A stretch of 64,000 bases of DNA from Hyphomicrobium_A sp963728165 (lineage in GTDB: Bacteria; Pseudomonadota; Alphaproteobacteria; Rhizobiales; Hyphomicrobiaceae). The position numbers were made by a program, and so were the translations under genes. This document shows, in pieces, positions 26,782-36,754 of this stretch. The stretch's first letter is position 1. The number at the start of each line of letters is the position of its first letter. The notes below the pieces were generated by a model. The model did not search any database, was not told the origin of the DNA, and saw nothing but the letters and a program-made list of their open reading frames with translations. Where the stretch lies: positions 558,001-622,000 of the forward strand of contig CAVSIY010000006.1 in the NCBI GenBank assembly GCA_963728165.1. The letters are read 5' to 3'.

Positions 26782-27558
26782 TCATGCCGGCATGAGGACG
26801 GCGTCGGTAACCATGGCGAGCGCCAAGACGTCGACGCGTGCCACCCCGGCCCGCTTCAGGGCGCGCGCGCAAGCGCGGGCGGTGGCGCCCGTGGTAATGA
26901 CATCGTCGATCAGCACCAAGCGTGCCCCGGCGATCCGCGCTTTGTAAGCATCGGCGACGGCGAAAGCGCCGGCGACGTTCTTGCGGCGCTCCGCCCGCGA
27001 CAATCCCAGCTGGGGCCGCGTCCGGCGCGTGCGCAGAAGCGCCAAAGGCTCCGCACCGATGCCCGTTATCCGCGAGACCTCCTGGGCAAGAATCGCGGCT
27101 TGGTTGAAACGGCGGCTCAGGAGCCGCAAGCGCGTGAGCGGAACCGGCACGATCAGCTCCGCGCCGGCCAGGAGCTCCGCACCGGCGCGGACGAGCCAGC
27201 GGCCGAGCAGGCGCCGCGCATCGTGACGGTCCCGGAACTTGAGGTCGTGCACCAGGGTCCGCATGACGCCGTCGAAGCGGGCGACCGCCCGCGCGCGGTC
27301 GTAATCGGGCGGATCGGCGATTGCGGCGGCGGACACCATGGTGCCCCCGGCATCGAACGGCATCGGCAGACCGAGGCGATCGCACAAGGGCGGCCCGATG
27401 AAATCGATCTTGCTCCAGCAGCCGGGACACAGCGCATCGTGAGAGGTGAGGGGGGCGTGGCAGGAAAGACAGAGCGGCGGCATGACGAGGTCGGCGATCG
27501 CGCCGGCCACCCGCCGCAAGGCCCCCTCGGTCCTCCACCGGCTGTCGCCCTCGAGCAT
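26782..27558 (-). CDS. comF: ComF family phosphoribosyltransferase-like protein
   Basis: A 258-residue protein. The N-terminal part has two CxxC pairs (PLCLSCHAP, LCPGCWSKI) that probably bind zinc. DYDRARAVARFDGVMRTLVHDLKFRDR is the ComF core, and the C-terminal PRTase fold ends with VLIDDVITTGATARACARAL, the PRPP-binding loop. ComF is needed for DNA uptake in competent bacteria but is widely kept in others, where its role is unclear. It is divergent from the methyltransferase gene. Confidence 0.9.
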   Translation of the reverse strand: MLEGDSRWRTEGALRRVAGAIADLVMPPLCLSCHAPLTSHDALCPGCWSKIDFIGPPLCDRLGLPMPFDAGGTMVSAAAIADPPDYDRARAVARFDGVMRTLVHDLKFRDRHDARRLLGRWLVRAGAELLAGAELIVPVPLTRLRLLSRRFNQAAILAQEVSRITGIGAEPLALLRTRRTRPQLGLSRAERRKNVAGAFAVADAYKARIAGARLVLIDDVITTGATARACARALKRAGVARVDVLALAMVTDAVLMPA

Positions 27559-27663
27559 GTCCCACCCCGTACGCTTACCGAAACCATATAGAGTATGGAC
27601 CCATGTTAGCCGTTAGGGGGCCTCACCGCGAGGCTGCCCGCATCCTGCACCGGACCCAACATC

Positions 27664-28566
27664 TTGCCGAACCCCGGCGATCCGACCCGCATCTTCGATC
27701 GTGCCTTGCTGGCGCGCCGGCGTCAGCGCGTCGCCGACAGCGCCGAAGCCCATGACTTTCTCCTTGCCCGGGTGGCCGACGACATCGCCGAGCGCCTCGC
27801 CATCGTGCGCCGCACGTTCCCGCTCGCGGTGAACCTCGGGGCCCACCATGGCGTGCTCTCGCGGCGCATCCGCGGGCTTGCAGGCATTGAGCGCATTATC
27901 GAGGTGGACCACGCCGCACGGCTGCTCGAGCGCTGCGAGGGCTTGCGCGTCGTCGCCGACGAGGAGGCGCTTCCCTTCGCGGCGGCCTCGCTCGATCTCG
28001 TCGTCTCCGGCCTGTCGCTGCAGCTCGTCAACGACCTGCCGGGCGCGCTCGTGCAGATCCGCCGCGCGCTGAAACCCGATGGCCTGTTGCTGGCTGCCCT
28101 GCTCGGCGGCGAGACGCTGAAGGAGCTGCGCCAGGCGTGGCTCGCGGCCGAGGCGGAGGTAACGGGCGGCGCCTCGCCGCGGGTGGCGCCGTTTGCGGAC
28201 GTGCGCGACCTCGGTGCGCTGTTGCAGCGCGCGGGCTTCGCGCTACCGGTCGTCGACTCGGAGACCGTCACGGCGACCTATGCCTCGCCGCTGGCCCTGA
28301 TGCAGGAAATCAAAGGCATGGGCGCGAGCAACATGCTCGCATCCCGCCACCGCCGGCCCGTGACGCGGGGCCTTCTGCTGCGTGCAGCCGAAATCTATAG
28401 CGAGCGCTTCGCCCAAGCCGACGGGCGGGTGCCGGCCACGTTCGAGATTCTGACGCTGACGGCCTGGGCGCCCGACGAAAGCCAGCCCAAGCCCCTGCAG
28501 CCGGGCTCGGCAAAAGCGCGCCTGGCCGACGCGCTCGGCACGACCGAGCGCAAGCTGCGCGAGTAG
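27664..28566 (+). CDS. SAM-dependent methyltransferase, NDUFAF5/BioC-like
   Basis: A 300-residue class I methyltransferase. FDRALLARRRQRVADSAEAHDFLLARVADDIAERL at the N-terminus is the pattern of alphaproteobacterial homologues of mitochondrial NDUFAF5, an arginine hydroxylase/assembly factor of complex I. The SAM site is LAVNLGAHHGVLSRRI with EVDHAARLL and VVADEEALPFAAASLDLVVS. The start is a TTG, since no ATG or GTG occurs before the conserved N-terminus. BioC is a relative, but the NDUFAF5-like N-terminus, and BioZ in this genome, argue against that role. Confidence 0.82.
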   Translation: MPNPGDPTRIFDRALLARRRQRVADSAEAHDFLLARVADDIAERLAIVRRTFPLAVNLGAHHGVLSRRIRGLAGIERIIEVDHAARLLERCEGLRVVADEEALPFAAASLDLVVSGLSLQLVNDLPGALVQIRRALKPDGLLLAALLGGETLKELRQAWLAAEAEVTGGASPRVAPFADVRDLGALLQRAGFALPVVDSETVTATYASPLALMQEIKGMGASNMLASRHRRPVTRGLLLRAAEIYSERFAQADGRVPATFEILTLTAWAPDESQPKPLQPGSAKARLADALGTTERKLRE

Positions 28567-28571
28567 CCGGC

Positions 28572-28979
28572 CTAGCCGAGCAGATCGCACAGCGGCGCGA
28601 TCAGCGGCTCGTCCGCCGGCGGCATGGGATAGTGCGAAAGCCGCGTGGCGCGCACCCAAGCAATCTCCTGGCCCTCGTGCGGCGTGATCACGCCATCCCA
28701 TTGGCGGCAGAGATAGAGCGGCATCAACAAATGAAAGGCCTCGTAGGCGTGGCTCGCGAAGGTAAAGGGCGAAAGGCACGTCGGGCACACGTCGATGCCG
28801 AGCTCCTCGGCGAGCTCGCGGCGCAACGCGTTCTCGGGCGTCTCGCCTGCCTCCACCTTGCCGCCGGGAAACTCCCACAGGCCCGCCATGGGGCGCCCGG
28901 GCGGGCGGCGCGTGATGAGCACGCGGCCGTCGGGATCGATGAGGGCGGCGGCGACAACGAGGAGGATGGGTCGGCTCAT
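28572..28979 (-). CDS. mutT: MutT-type Nudix hydrolase (8-oxo-dGTP diphosphatase-like)
   Basis: A 135-residue Nudix protein. The Nudix box is complete (GGKVEAGETPENALRRELAEELG, written here in outline: G-G-K then A-E-E-L-G), preceded by RRPPGRPMAGLWEFP, which is the MutT-type substrate loop. It probably hydrolyses oxidised dGTP to prevent mutation. The start is MSRPILLVVAAAL. It is convergent with the methyltransferase gene, with only five bases between their ends. Confidence 0.9.
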   Translation of the reverse strand: MSRPILLVVAAALIDPDGRVLITRRPPGRPMAGLWEFPGGKVEAGETPENALRRELAEELGIDVCPTCLSPFTFASHAYEAFHLLMPLYLCRQWDGVITPHEGQEIAWVRATRLSHYPMPPADEPLIAPLCDLLG

Positions 28980-29022
28980 GCGAGCCCCATAGCCGAGGAT
29001 CGCACCCTTGGACAGAGGCAAC

Positions 29023-29430
29023 TCAGCCCATGGCGCGCAGGCCTTGCGCTCGCAACCATTGCTCCAGCACGGCGACGATGTGTGCCTTTTCGGATGCCTC
29101 CAGAGGACGGCCGCGGGGAATGCCGTGCCACTTGGCGAGGCAGCCACGGCAGCAGGTGGCGGTCGCGTGCTGGGCGACGAACACGGGATGGCCGCGAAAA
29201 GGCGTCTGCTTGCCATCGTTCATCGGCACGGCGGCCGCCAAGCGCTTATCGATGAAGTCGCGCGCGTGATCGAGAATGACCGGCAGTCCTTTGCGCTCCA
29301 GATAAGCCTGATCCTGAGGACCCAGCCGGAAGCGCCGCCGGAACGGCGACGTCGCCAGCCTCACAAAGATCTCGTCGATGTCGCGCACGCGTGCGATGTC
29401 CCGATTGCAAGCGCCGACCTCTCGAAGCAT
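29023..29430 (-). CDS. DUF4186 family protein
   Basis: A 135-residue protein matching DUF4186: FRRRFRLGPQDQAYLERKGLPVILDHARDFIDKRL, then NDGKQTPFRGHPVFVAQHATATCCRGCLAKWHGIPRGR. The cysteines in ATCCRGC, with nearby histidines, may bind a metal. Function is unknown. There is no signal peptide or membrane segment. It stands alone, 40 bases upstream of mutT on the same strand. Confidence 0.85.
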   Translation of the reverse strand: MLREVGACNRDIARVRDIDEIFVRLATSPFRRRFRLGPQDQAYLERKGLPVILDHARDFIDKRLAAAVPMNDGKQTPFRGHPVFVAQHATATCCRGCLAKWHGIPRGRPLEASEKAHIVAVLEQWLRAQGLRAMG

Positions 29431-29588
29431 CTAGCTCAGATCATTCAGCGCATAAGATAGTGACAAGCGGCCTTAAGTTGCTCTATCCCTAGTGCACTGC
29501 CAGCCCAGGGGTGCCGAACGGCGTCGTTCGTTTCTCGCAATTTCAGCGAATGTTTCGAGCAAAGACGTAATCAATTTCAAGGGGGGCC

Positions 29589-30104
29589 GTGATGTCGCGT
29601 TTGCGCCCGAGGATTGTCACCCAACAAGATGCGCAAGCCATTCAGCGCGGGCTTACGGCGGTCGTCCGCGGCGAGGCTGCCCCTGGAGCGGCGGTGAAGG
29701 CGGGAGTGAGCGCCGACAGCTATCTGAACCAGGTCGTCAAGTACATCCCGGCCGAGATCATGGCTCTGCAGCAGCTCTTGAACGGCGGCGCCGACTACTA
29801 TCAGCCGGGCACGCCCGGGCGGATGGTCTTCGGGTGGCTTAGCATCGGGCTGCTTGTGCTGACGCCATTTTGGTTCGCTGAAAGCACGCGCGACGCCGGC
29901 GAGACGGTGGCCTGGTCGCAGGTGCTGTTGTCGACGACTGCCTTCGCCGTTTGGCTTCTCGCGGTGAACAGCCCGGCGGTCGGCGTGCTGGAGGGCTTCC
30001 AGGTATCGCCGGATTTGCTCGACAAGAACTTGTGGTCGGTCCTCTTTCCATTTTTCGTGGGCGTCGCCCCCATGCTGAGGAAGATTTTCTCCCGCGTGGG
30101 ATAG
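29589..30104 (+). CDS. Small inner-membrane protein of unknown function
   Basis: A 171-residue protein with a polar first half and three hydrophobic segments near 80-97, 112-128 and 148-162. The segment SYLNQVVKYIPAEIMALQQLLNG before the first membrane helix resembles the K-Y-I-P-A-E motif that I have seen in many uncharacterised bacterial membrane proteins. The start is GTG at 29589 or ATG at 29592, after a GGGGGG-rich ribosome site. It is the first of three same-strand genes of unusual content (lysozyme-like protein and a double protease), which may form one functional unit. Confidence 0.6.
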   Translation: MMSRLRPRIVTQQDAQAIQRGLTAVVRGEAAPGAAVKAGVSADSYLNQVVKYIPAEIMALQQLLNGGADYYQPGTPGRMVFGWLSIGLLVLTPFWFAESTRDAGETVAWSQVLLSTTAFAVWLLAVNSPAVGVLEGFQVSPDLLDKNLWSVLFPFFVGVAPMLRKIFSRVG

Positions 30105-30324
30105 GCGCAAAGCTCGGGCCTGAAGCGACGTTGTCACGGTCAACGCGTTCGCTGGCAACATCCGATACCGGCGATCCCTGCGTGCTGCGTTGCAGATCGC
30201 AGGCGCACGGGAAGAAATCGCGCTGGCTCGATCCTCAGCTTTCGTCTATCTTAGGCAGATCATCTGCACGCGCCTGTTGTGCGCGCGTGCCATATTCATC
30301 TCAGTTGCTTTTGTCGATATTGCC

Positions 30325-31108
30325 ATGAGCGATTCCCACACAGACCCTTCCGAAGTCTCAGCGAGCGACAGCGTCCCTGACGAGTCCATGCGCGGCTTCA
30401 GCTATCTGCAGGAATTTCCCATTAAGGAGACCGCAGAGAGCCGAGGCCTCGAGTTCGACGGGACTCGACCTGCCGATCGGGAAATCGGCAGCGCAGAAGG
30501 TGACGCGCTGGATGAAGACCAACTATGGCGCGCGGCTCGTCCAAGCGGTCGACGGCACGCCGTTCTGGCCGGCGCTGCTCTGCGCCATCGCCTGCCAAGA
30601 GACGGCCATCTATTGGCACAAGAGCATCGACACGGCGTCGACCGCGAGCATCCTTTCAGCCTGCGTCTATGACGCCAGCGGCGAGAAGCCGGACTGGCCG
30701 CGATCGGCCTTTCCGCGCAACACGGCGGCATTTCGGGCCGCCTACGGCGATGCCTTCACCAACATGCTGATCGCGGAGGCGAATGCTGCAAGAGCGCTGC
30801 GCAGCCTGGGGCCGGCCGAGTGGGTCTACAAGGGCTACGGAATTTTTCAGTACGACCTGCAGTTCGTCAAAGACGACGAAAGCTATTTCCGAGACAAGAA
30901 ATGGTACGACTTCGACGAGTGCCTGGCGCGGGCCATGAAGGAGCTGAAGCGCAAATACGCCGCTCTCAATGACGTGTGGGAGACGGTGCGCGCCTACAAT
31001 GGCTCAGGCGAGCGGGCGCGCAAGTATATGCGCCACGTCCAAGCCTTCAACGATTTCTGCAAGCCCACGTGGGACGAGACGCCGGTGGCGAGCCCGCCGA
31101 CAGTGTGA
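30325..31108 (+). CDS. Lysozyme-like domain protein (one-base frameshift)
   Basis: About 260 residues after correction. The first 45 residues are polar and Ser/Asp rich. One extra base near 30460 breaks the frame after SRGLEFDG; the other frame runs LDLPIGKSAAQKVTRWM into the main domain. That domain has CAIACQETAIYWHK, with a glutamate placed like the catalytic Glu of lysozyme/lytic transglycosylase folds, GYGIFQYDLQFV, and VRAYNGSGERARKYM, matching the GxFQ and A-x-N-x-G elements of such enzymes. No signal peptide is seen, so how it would reach peptidoglycan is unclear. It lies between a membrane protein gene and a double-protease gene. Confidence 0.6.
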
Positions 31109-31257
31109 GTTACGCCGGACGACGGGCGCGCTTGCACAATCTACCGGACGATGATCGCCCCACCCAAAAGTTGCCGACTTCGCGCAGCCAATGCTTGAGC
31201 TCGAAGGACAAAGCTAGCCGCGTCTTTCAGGCAAAATCCTAAGATGGAGGGGCCATT

Positions 31258-34075
31258 ATGACGTCGCTTGATGTTCTCAAGACAGCTGCGGCCGCCGCCC
31301 AGGGCTCGGTCGAGGGCACGCTGCCGCCACAGATTCTCCGACTTCACACTCGAGTACGTCTCGCCTCCCGACACTGCTGCCGAGCGCCAGAAGCTCGCGG
31401 CATTCCTCGGCTCCAACCGCTTCAATCTCGAGCCGCTCGATCCGATCTGCCCAAATTTCTCGTCCTGCAGTTTCCCGGCGTGGAGCGCAGCATATCGACC
31501 CCGACGCTCTACGCGATGGCGGACGACATCCAGCAAGCGTTGGGATTGGTAAGCTGCGTCCCCGACACCGGCGTCGCGGTCCCCGTGCCACCCGAGGGCG
31601 AGAGGATCGCGACGGAGTGGTCGATCGTCGATCCCATTCTCGACATCACCTGCTGGGCGACGGAGAACGATCAGCTGCCGACCGATTGGGCGGTAAAGAG
31701 CATCCGCGCCGACAAGGCCTGGACCCTGTCGAAAGGGGCAGGAGCGCTCGTTGCCCAACCTGACACTGGCGTGGCGACCCATCCCGAGCTCGCCGGGGCG
31801 CTCGACTTGACGAAGGCGGCAAACATTCTCAACGCGACCTCCGACCCGACCGATCCCCTTGATGCCAACATGGGCAACCCTGGCCATGGCACAGCGACCT
31901 CGAGTGTGGTCGCGAGCCGCGCATCAGGGCGCGTGTTCGGATCGGCGCCGGAGGCGCTGGTCGCGCCGATCCGCTGCACCGACTCCGTGATTCTGGGTAT
32001 CGACGGAGCACCGATTGCGCGCGCCATCATGCACGCGAAACGGATCGGTGCCGACGTCATCTCCATGAGCCTCGGCGGCCCCATACATAGCCCGGCGATG
32101 GCGTCTGCAATCGAGGAAGCGGTGAAGGCCGGAGCCATTGTCGTGGCTGCTGCCGGCAACTGCCTGCAACCCATCGTGGTGTTCCCGGCCAACGATCCCA
32201 ACGTCATTGCGCTGGCGGGCGTCGACATCAACGACAAGCCGTGGAAAGGAACGAGCCGCGGCTCCAAGGTCGACATCGCCGCACCGGCAGAGAATGTTTT
32301 CGTCGCGCGGCGGCAGCCGGGGGACGCCGGCGCGCCAGCGATAAAGCCGAGCCAGGGCACGTCCTTCGCCACCGCCCTGACCGCCGGCGTTGCCGCACTC
32401 TGGGTCTCCCATCACGGGCGCAGCCCCGTGCGTGAGGAGGCCCGACGGCGCAACCTCACCGTCCAGCAGCTGTTTCGGGCCGCTCTGAAGGCGACGGCGC
32501 GGCCGCCCGCATCGGGGACATGGGACGCGACAAAGTTCGGCGCCGGCATTATCGACGCCGAGGCGCTTCTGAAGATGCCGCTCGCGAGCATCCCCGCGGC
32601 TTCGCCGCCGTCGCTCGAGATGGCGGAGACGACGCAAGACGCGGTAGAGGCCGTCAACGTCGTCATGACCAAAGCCGCGGCCCGCGAAACCAATGGATTC
32701 GACTGGCGACGCCACGGCGCCGAAGCCGTCTATCTGGCGACGGACGCTTGGCGGCGCTCCGACCCGGAGCGTTGGGGCATGCTCGAAAGCGCCAACAAGC
32801 CGCTCCCCACGCCCGATCTTGAACGCACCATGCCGCCAGTCCTCAGACGGGCGATCGGGCCGGCGCACGACGCCCCCGCCCTGCGACCGCCCGTCGTGCG
32901 CACGCCCGCGGTCTACGATGCAATCCGCATGCTGGGCGCCAAGAGCCGCGGTGGTCTTGAATCGAGCCAAAGCATCACGACCGAGCAGGCGCGGGCCAAC
33001 TTGCGCAACGGTGGGCTCAGGGACTTGCAGGATGCGGTCGAGAAGACATTCAACAAGCTCGATGCCGAAGTCAGCTCGCCCGAAGCCGTGCACGCGCGCC
33101 GTCGGGTGCTCGAATCGACCGAGCGCGTGGTCAGGTCAGCCTTGGAAAACCCGCTGGAAAGCTTCGACGCGCACGATCGCATGGCCATCGAGGCGATCGT
33201 GAAGATCAAGGAACGCCCGGCGCTCAGAGTCGTGGAGGGCACGGTCGACGTCCACGATCCGCTGTTCGGCGAGTGGGGCGGCACGTTCATCAGTCAGCCG
33301 CAGATGCCGCAGCTGACGCGCGCGGTCGGCCGCATCGATCGCGATGGCGTCCATATCGGCACCGGCTTCGTGATCGGGCCAGGCCTCATCATGACCAACC
33401 GGCATGTTCTGGAGGCGCTCGCTGAGGAGGTGCGCTCAAACGGTCACTCGACCTGGGTGCTTTCGCGCGGCGAGCCGACCATCGATTTCTCGGAAGCCGC
33501 CGACGGATCCAACCGGTTCCGCATCCTCTCGGTGGTCGACGCCGGACCTGATCCGACGGGGGGACTGGTCAATTTCCACCACCTCGATGTGGCCGTGCTC
33601 GAGGTGGAGACGACCAATGCCAAGGGCCTGGCATTGCCCGAGAGGCTGAGCCTGTCTGGCAGAGAGACGGGGACCGCGGCGCGGGTGGAGCTGTTCGTGA
33701 TCGGCTTCCCGGCCCGCCCGGGCAGCCAGCGCCATGTTCGATCCGGCGACAGGCGAATTCAGCGCGGACATCTCCAAGCGGCTGGCGCAAATCTTCAATT
33801 TTCAATACGGCCGCAAATACATCAGCCCCGGCATGATCGAGGTGACGCCGGGCACACTCGACGGCGATCCCAAAGGCTGGGTCTTCGCTCACGATGCCAC
33901 CACGCTCGGCGGCAACTCCGGCTCCGCCGTCCTCGGCCTGGGGGCGCAGCCCAACGTCATCGGCCTGCACTTCGGCGGGGCGCCCCTCACCGCAAACTAC
34001 GCGCACACGCTGGCGAAGGTGAAGGCGACGGGGACGCTTGCGGCGCTCGCAAGCGCGCGCATAGAGTGGACTTGA
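31258..34075 (+). CDS. Large protein with subtilisin-like and trypsin-like protease domains (frameshifted)
   Basis: About 938 residues after correction. Domain 1 (about residues 140-430) is a subtilase: Asp in VAQPDTGVATHPELAG, His in NPGHGTATSSVVAS, oxyanion Asn in VVAAAGNC, Ser in SQGTSFATALTAG. A helical linker of some 200 residues follows. Domain 2 is trypsin-like: GTGFVIGPGLIMTNRHVLEA (His), NFHHLDVAVLEV (Asp) and ATTLGGNSGSAVLG (Ser). Three single-base breaks occur: an extra base near 31336, a missing base near 31440, and an extra base near 33730. No signal peptide is visible, so it is probably cytoplasmic. Two different serine protease folds in one chain is unusual and recalls conflict-type proteins. 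Confidence 0.75.
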
Positions 34076-34110
34076 GAGAGCTTCGATCCGCTGCCGCGCG
34101 CTCCTCGCCG

Positions 34111-34947
34111 CTAGGCAGACGGGCGAGTGCTGACCACGTGCGTTGCCGCCCTTTGCTGCCGCGACAGCAGGAGAATGCCCGCGACTGTCGCCACGTAGGC
34201 TACGGCTTCAAGTGCCGTCGGCCGGTCTCTGTAGCCCAGCAGCACGTGAAAGAGCCGCCCGAAGAGACTATCGTCCGACAAGAGCCAGGACGTGTCCCAC
34301 AGCGTTGCGTCGATCGAGGCGGGCACGAGCCCTGCACTCGATAGCTGATGCACGGCTTCGGCGGCGAGGCCGGCGGCGAGGAAGGTGACGAGCGCTCCCG
34401 TCGCGGCAAAGAACCATCGCAGCGGTATGGTCGAAAGGCCAACGTAGACCGCAACGGACACCGCGGCGCCCAAGGCAAGGCCTCCCGCGGACCCAAGCGC
34501 GAGATCAGCGGTCGAATCGGCGTTCTGCAACACGATGCTGCTCATGAACAGCACCGCCTCGCTGCCCTCCCGCATCACGGCGGTCGCAGTTGCGATTCCG
34601 AGCACGACGACCGACTGGGCCCCGCCCTCGACCGAGCGGCTCAACGCGCGCAAGTGCGCCGTGAGCTCGCGCGCGTGATCGGCCATCCACACCACGTGCC
34701 AGGTCAGCATCACAACCGCCAACAGCAGAACGGCAGCTGTGAACAGCTCCAACCCTCGACCATCGAAGGCGGAGGAGATTTGAGCTGCGAAGAATGCGAC
34801 GACAATCGATCCCGCGATTCCGACCAGCACGCCGACCCCGACTGCACGCGCGCAGCCCGGCACGCCGCGCGCGGCGGCGAGGATGACGCCGACGATCAGT
34901 CCGGCCTCGAGCACCTCCCGGAACAGGATGACGAGTGCAGCCAGCAT
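34111..34947 (-). CDS. FTR1-family high-affinity iron permease
   Basis: A 278-residue inner-membrane protein with seven hydrophobic segments. The two R-E-x-x-E iron motifs are present: LFREVLEAGL near residue 9 and VMREGSEAVLF near 128. It is of the EfeU/FTR1 type, which imports ferric or ferrous iron. Upstream on the same strand lie a periplasmic cupredoxin-like protein and an outer-membrane barrel, which fits a three-part uptake route through the envelope. No EfeB peroxidase is nearby. Confidence 0.9.
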   Translation of the reverse strand: MLAALVILFREVLEAGLIVGVILAAARGVPGCARAVGVGVLVGIAGSIVVAFFAAQISSAFDGRGLELFTAAVLLLAVVMLTWHVVWMADHARELTAHLRALSRSVEGGAQSVVVLGIATATAVMREGSEAVLFMSSIVLQNADSTADLALGSAGGLALGAAVSVAVYVGLSTIPLRWFFAATGALVTFLAAGLAAEAVHQLSSAGLVPASIDATLWDTSWLLSDDSLFGRLFHVLLGYRDRPTALEAVAYVATVAGILLLSRQQRAATHVVSTRPSA

Positions 34948-34950
34948 GAA

Positions 34951-35316
34951 TTACTCCGCGATCAAGACCCCTTTGGCGGTCTCTTCGTGAAATTCCCCGA
35001 CAAAGGCATAGGAGCCCTTGGCGAGCGGCTTCAAGCGAATGATTGCCGACGCCTTGCCGGCGATGACCTTTTCCACCTGCAGCGGTTTGCTCTCGAACTC
35101 TTCCGCCGTCGCGTCGAGATTCTTGACTGTGAGCTTGATCGGCGTGCCGGCGGCAACTTTGAGCTGCGATGGATCGAACGTGTGGTCCTTGATCGTAAGG
35201 CTGAGCTCGGCGCTGTCGGCTGCATGCGCGGAAATCGCGGAGGCACAAACAGCCGCAGCGCCGATCGCAACAGCCAAGGTTGGACCACTGAGGAAACGTC
35301 TTACAGGGCTCAGCAT
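34951..35316 (-). CDS. Periplasmic cupredoxin-like protein (EfeO-type domain)
   Basis: A 121-residue exported protein. The signal peptide (residues 1-33) ends SAHA. The mature part has the cupredoxin strands: LSLTIKDHTFDPSQLKVAAGTPIKLTVKNLDATAEEFES, then GSYAFVGEFHEETAKGVLI. This is the EfeO N-terminal/FtrB-type pattern, where Glu and Met or His residues bind metal instead of the classic blue-copper set. It ends three bases before the FTR1 gene and probably delivers or oxidises iron for it. The start is MLSPVRRF. Confidence 0.82.
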   Translation of the reverse strand: MLSPVRRFLSGPTLAVAIGAAAVCASAISAHAADSAELSLTIKDHTFDPSQLKVAAGTPIKLTVKNLDATAEEFESKPLQVEKVIAGKASAIIRLKPLAKGSYAFVGEFHEETAKGVLIAE

Positions 35317-35336
35317 GCTTGGGGGCCTCCTAGGGA

Positions 35337-36254
35337 TCATTCGAATTCGTAGCCGGCGGTCAGGCGCAGGATTGCGTCTTCGCTATCATCGGTGAGGCCG
35401 AAGGCGCCGCCGATTCCGACATGCATATGGTTCTCCCACTCGCCCTCTAGGTTCACGCCCAGGTATTGCTCCGTCTTGCCCGGATCGAGTGTCAGCCCCA
35501 GCTCCGAATCGCCCAGGCCGCCGTACAGCTCGAGGCCGAGCGTCAGCTTCTCCAGGTCCCAGCCTGCGAGCGGGGCAAAGTCAGAGCTCTTTTCTCCATC
35601 GGCCTTGCCGGCCTCATAGAAGACGTAGTTGAGACCCGCGGCGTAGCCGAACTCCCACTTGCCGCTCACGACATTGGTTTCATTGATCCAGTTGAAAGCG
35701 ACGTTGAAGCGATCGGTAAAGTCATGGCCGAGGATGAGCCGCGTCTCGAGCGCGCGCTCGGTCTCCTCCTCCGCCTCCTCCCTGAGCTCGCTCTCGCCTT
35801 CCTCCTCCTCCAGGATCGCATCGGTGCGCCCGGCAACCGTCGAAAGATAGCGGTGCGCCGCCCGCAGGCTCTCGTATTCGGCGTAGAGCACCGGATTTAA
35901 TATGGTCGCTTCCTCGAACAGCCGCAGACGGTTCTCGAAGCGCCATCCTCCGAACTCGTACTGCTCGCCTTCGATATGATCCCCCTCGAGGTACAAGGAC
36001 GAGGTCCAGTAGTTCGTCACGCCATGCTCGATCTCGATCAGCTGGGCTGCGTAGTCCTCCTCGCCGCTGCCGATGCTCGAGATGTCGTTGTACACGTTGA
36101 TCTCCGTCTCGCCCTTCTTGGCCATGTGGTGGTTGTAGAGAACAAAGTTCGCATCGTTGCCGGCGCGCGCGCTGCCAGAAAGCACGAGCGCCAAAGCCAG
36201 GCCCGCAACGCATGCGCTCAGCGAGCGCCGCGCAACGCCACACGCTGGTGTCAC
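35337..36254 (-). CDS. Outer-membrane beta-barrel protein of the iron-uptake cluster
   Basis: A 305-residue protein with a signal peptide ending ARA near residue 31. The mature chain alternates hydrophobic and polar residues (NFVLYNHHMAKKGETEINVYND, GVTNYWTSSLYLEGDH, NVAFNWINETNVVSGKWEFGYAAG) and ends with LTAGYEFE, as expected of a transmembrane barrel. An acidic insert (EEEEGESELREEAEEE, near 150-165) could be a metal-binding loop. I do not recognise a named family. Its place in front of cupredoxin and FTR1 suggests an outer-membrane entry or sensing role for iron. Confidence 0.7.
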   Translation of the reverse strand: MTPACGVARRSLSACVAGLALALVLSGSARAGNDANFVLYNHHMAKKGETEINVYNDISSIGSGEEDYAAQLIEIEHGVTNYWTSSLYLEGDHIEGEQYEFGGWRFENRLRLFEEATILNPVLYAEYESLRAAHRYLSTVAGRTDAILEEEEGESELREEAEEETERALETRLILGHDFTDRFNVAFNWINETNVVSGKWEFGYAAGLNYVFYEAGKADGEKSSDFAPLAGWDLEKLTLGLELYGGLGDSELGLTLDPGKTEQYLGVNLEGEWENHMHVGIGGAFGLTDDSEDAILRLTAGYEFE

Positions 36255-36754
36255 TACATTTCCCCCTACGCGAGACTGCCGGCCGTTGTGTTCTTCAAGC
36301 TCGGGGCTGCGCTCGACCGCTTGCCGCTAAACATGAGACATTTCGTCAATAATGTGTAGCTGAAATGAGTCGACCATGTGAGACCCGCGGTCGCATGTCG
36401 CCGGGATCTGCCGAATCGCTCATATGGGGGCGACGGCAAGCGAGCCCGGTGCGGCCGCAATGGCAAGGGCTTCAAGCAGGTCTTCAGGCGGCGCAGATCT
36501 CAGAAGCGCGTGATGAAGTCGATTTTGAATAGATCTAAATTGGCGCCCAGCTCCTGGTCATTCTTCGGCAGGATCGAGAACGCGTCCTGATTGAGGTCAG
36601 CTCTTAACCCGAGACCGGGCGTAGCAGTCAGTGCGCAAAGACGTCAGCAACGGGCCAGTTGCCGCCAAAAAACGCCGGACGCGAGAGCGGCCGCCAATGA
36701 CATGACCGTTCATCCGGCCTTGGGCTGGGCCGGGGCACCGGCCGCGGGCGCGGC
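36255..36754. other. 500-bp region with possible gene remnant
   Basis: No complete gene is visible. On the minus strand at 36500-36627 an open stretch ends LNQDAFSILPKNDQELG...DLFKIDFITRF-stop, resembling the last strands of an outer-membrane barrel with C-terminal Phe. It has no start codon and is cut off upstream by a stop, so I regard it as a possible fragment only. Confidence 0.3.

Noticed and set aside
27664..28566. Methyltransferase as BioC
   Set aside because: The N-terminus is NDUFAF5-like, it is far from the biotin genes, and the operon carries bioZ, which replaces the BioC route.
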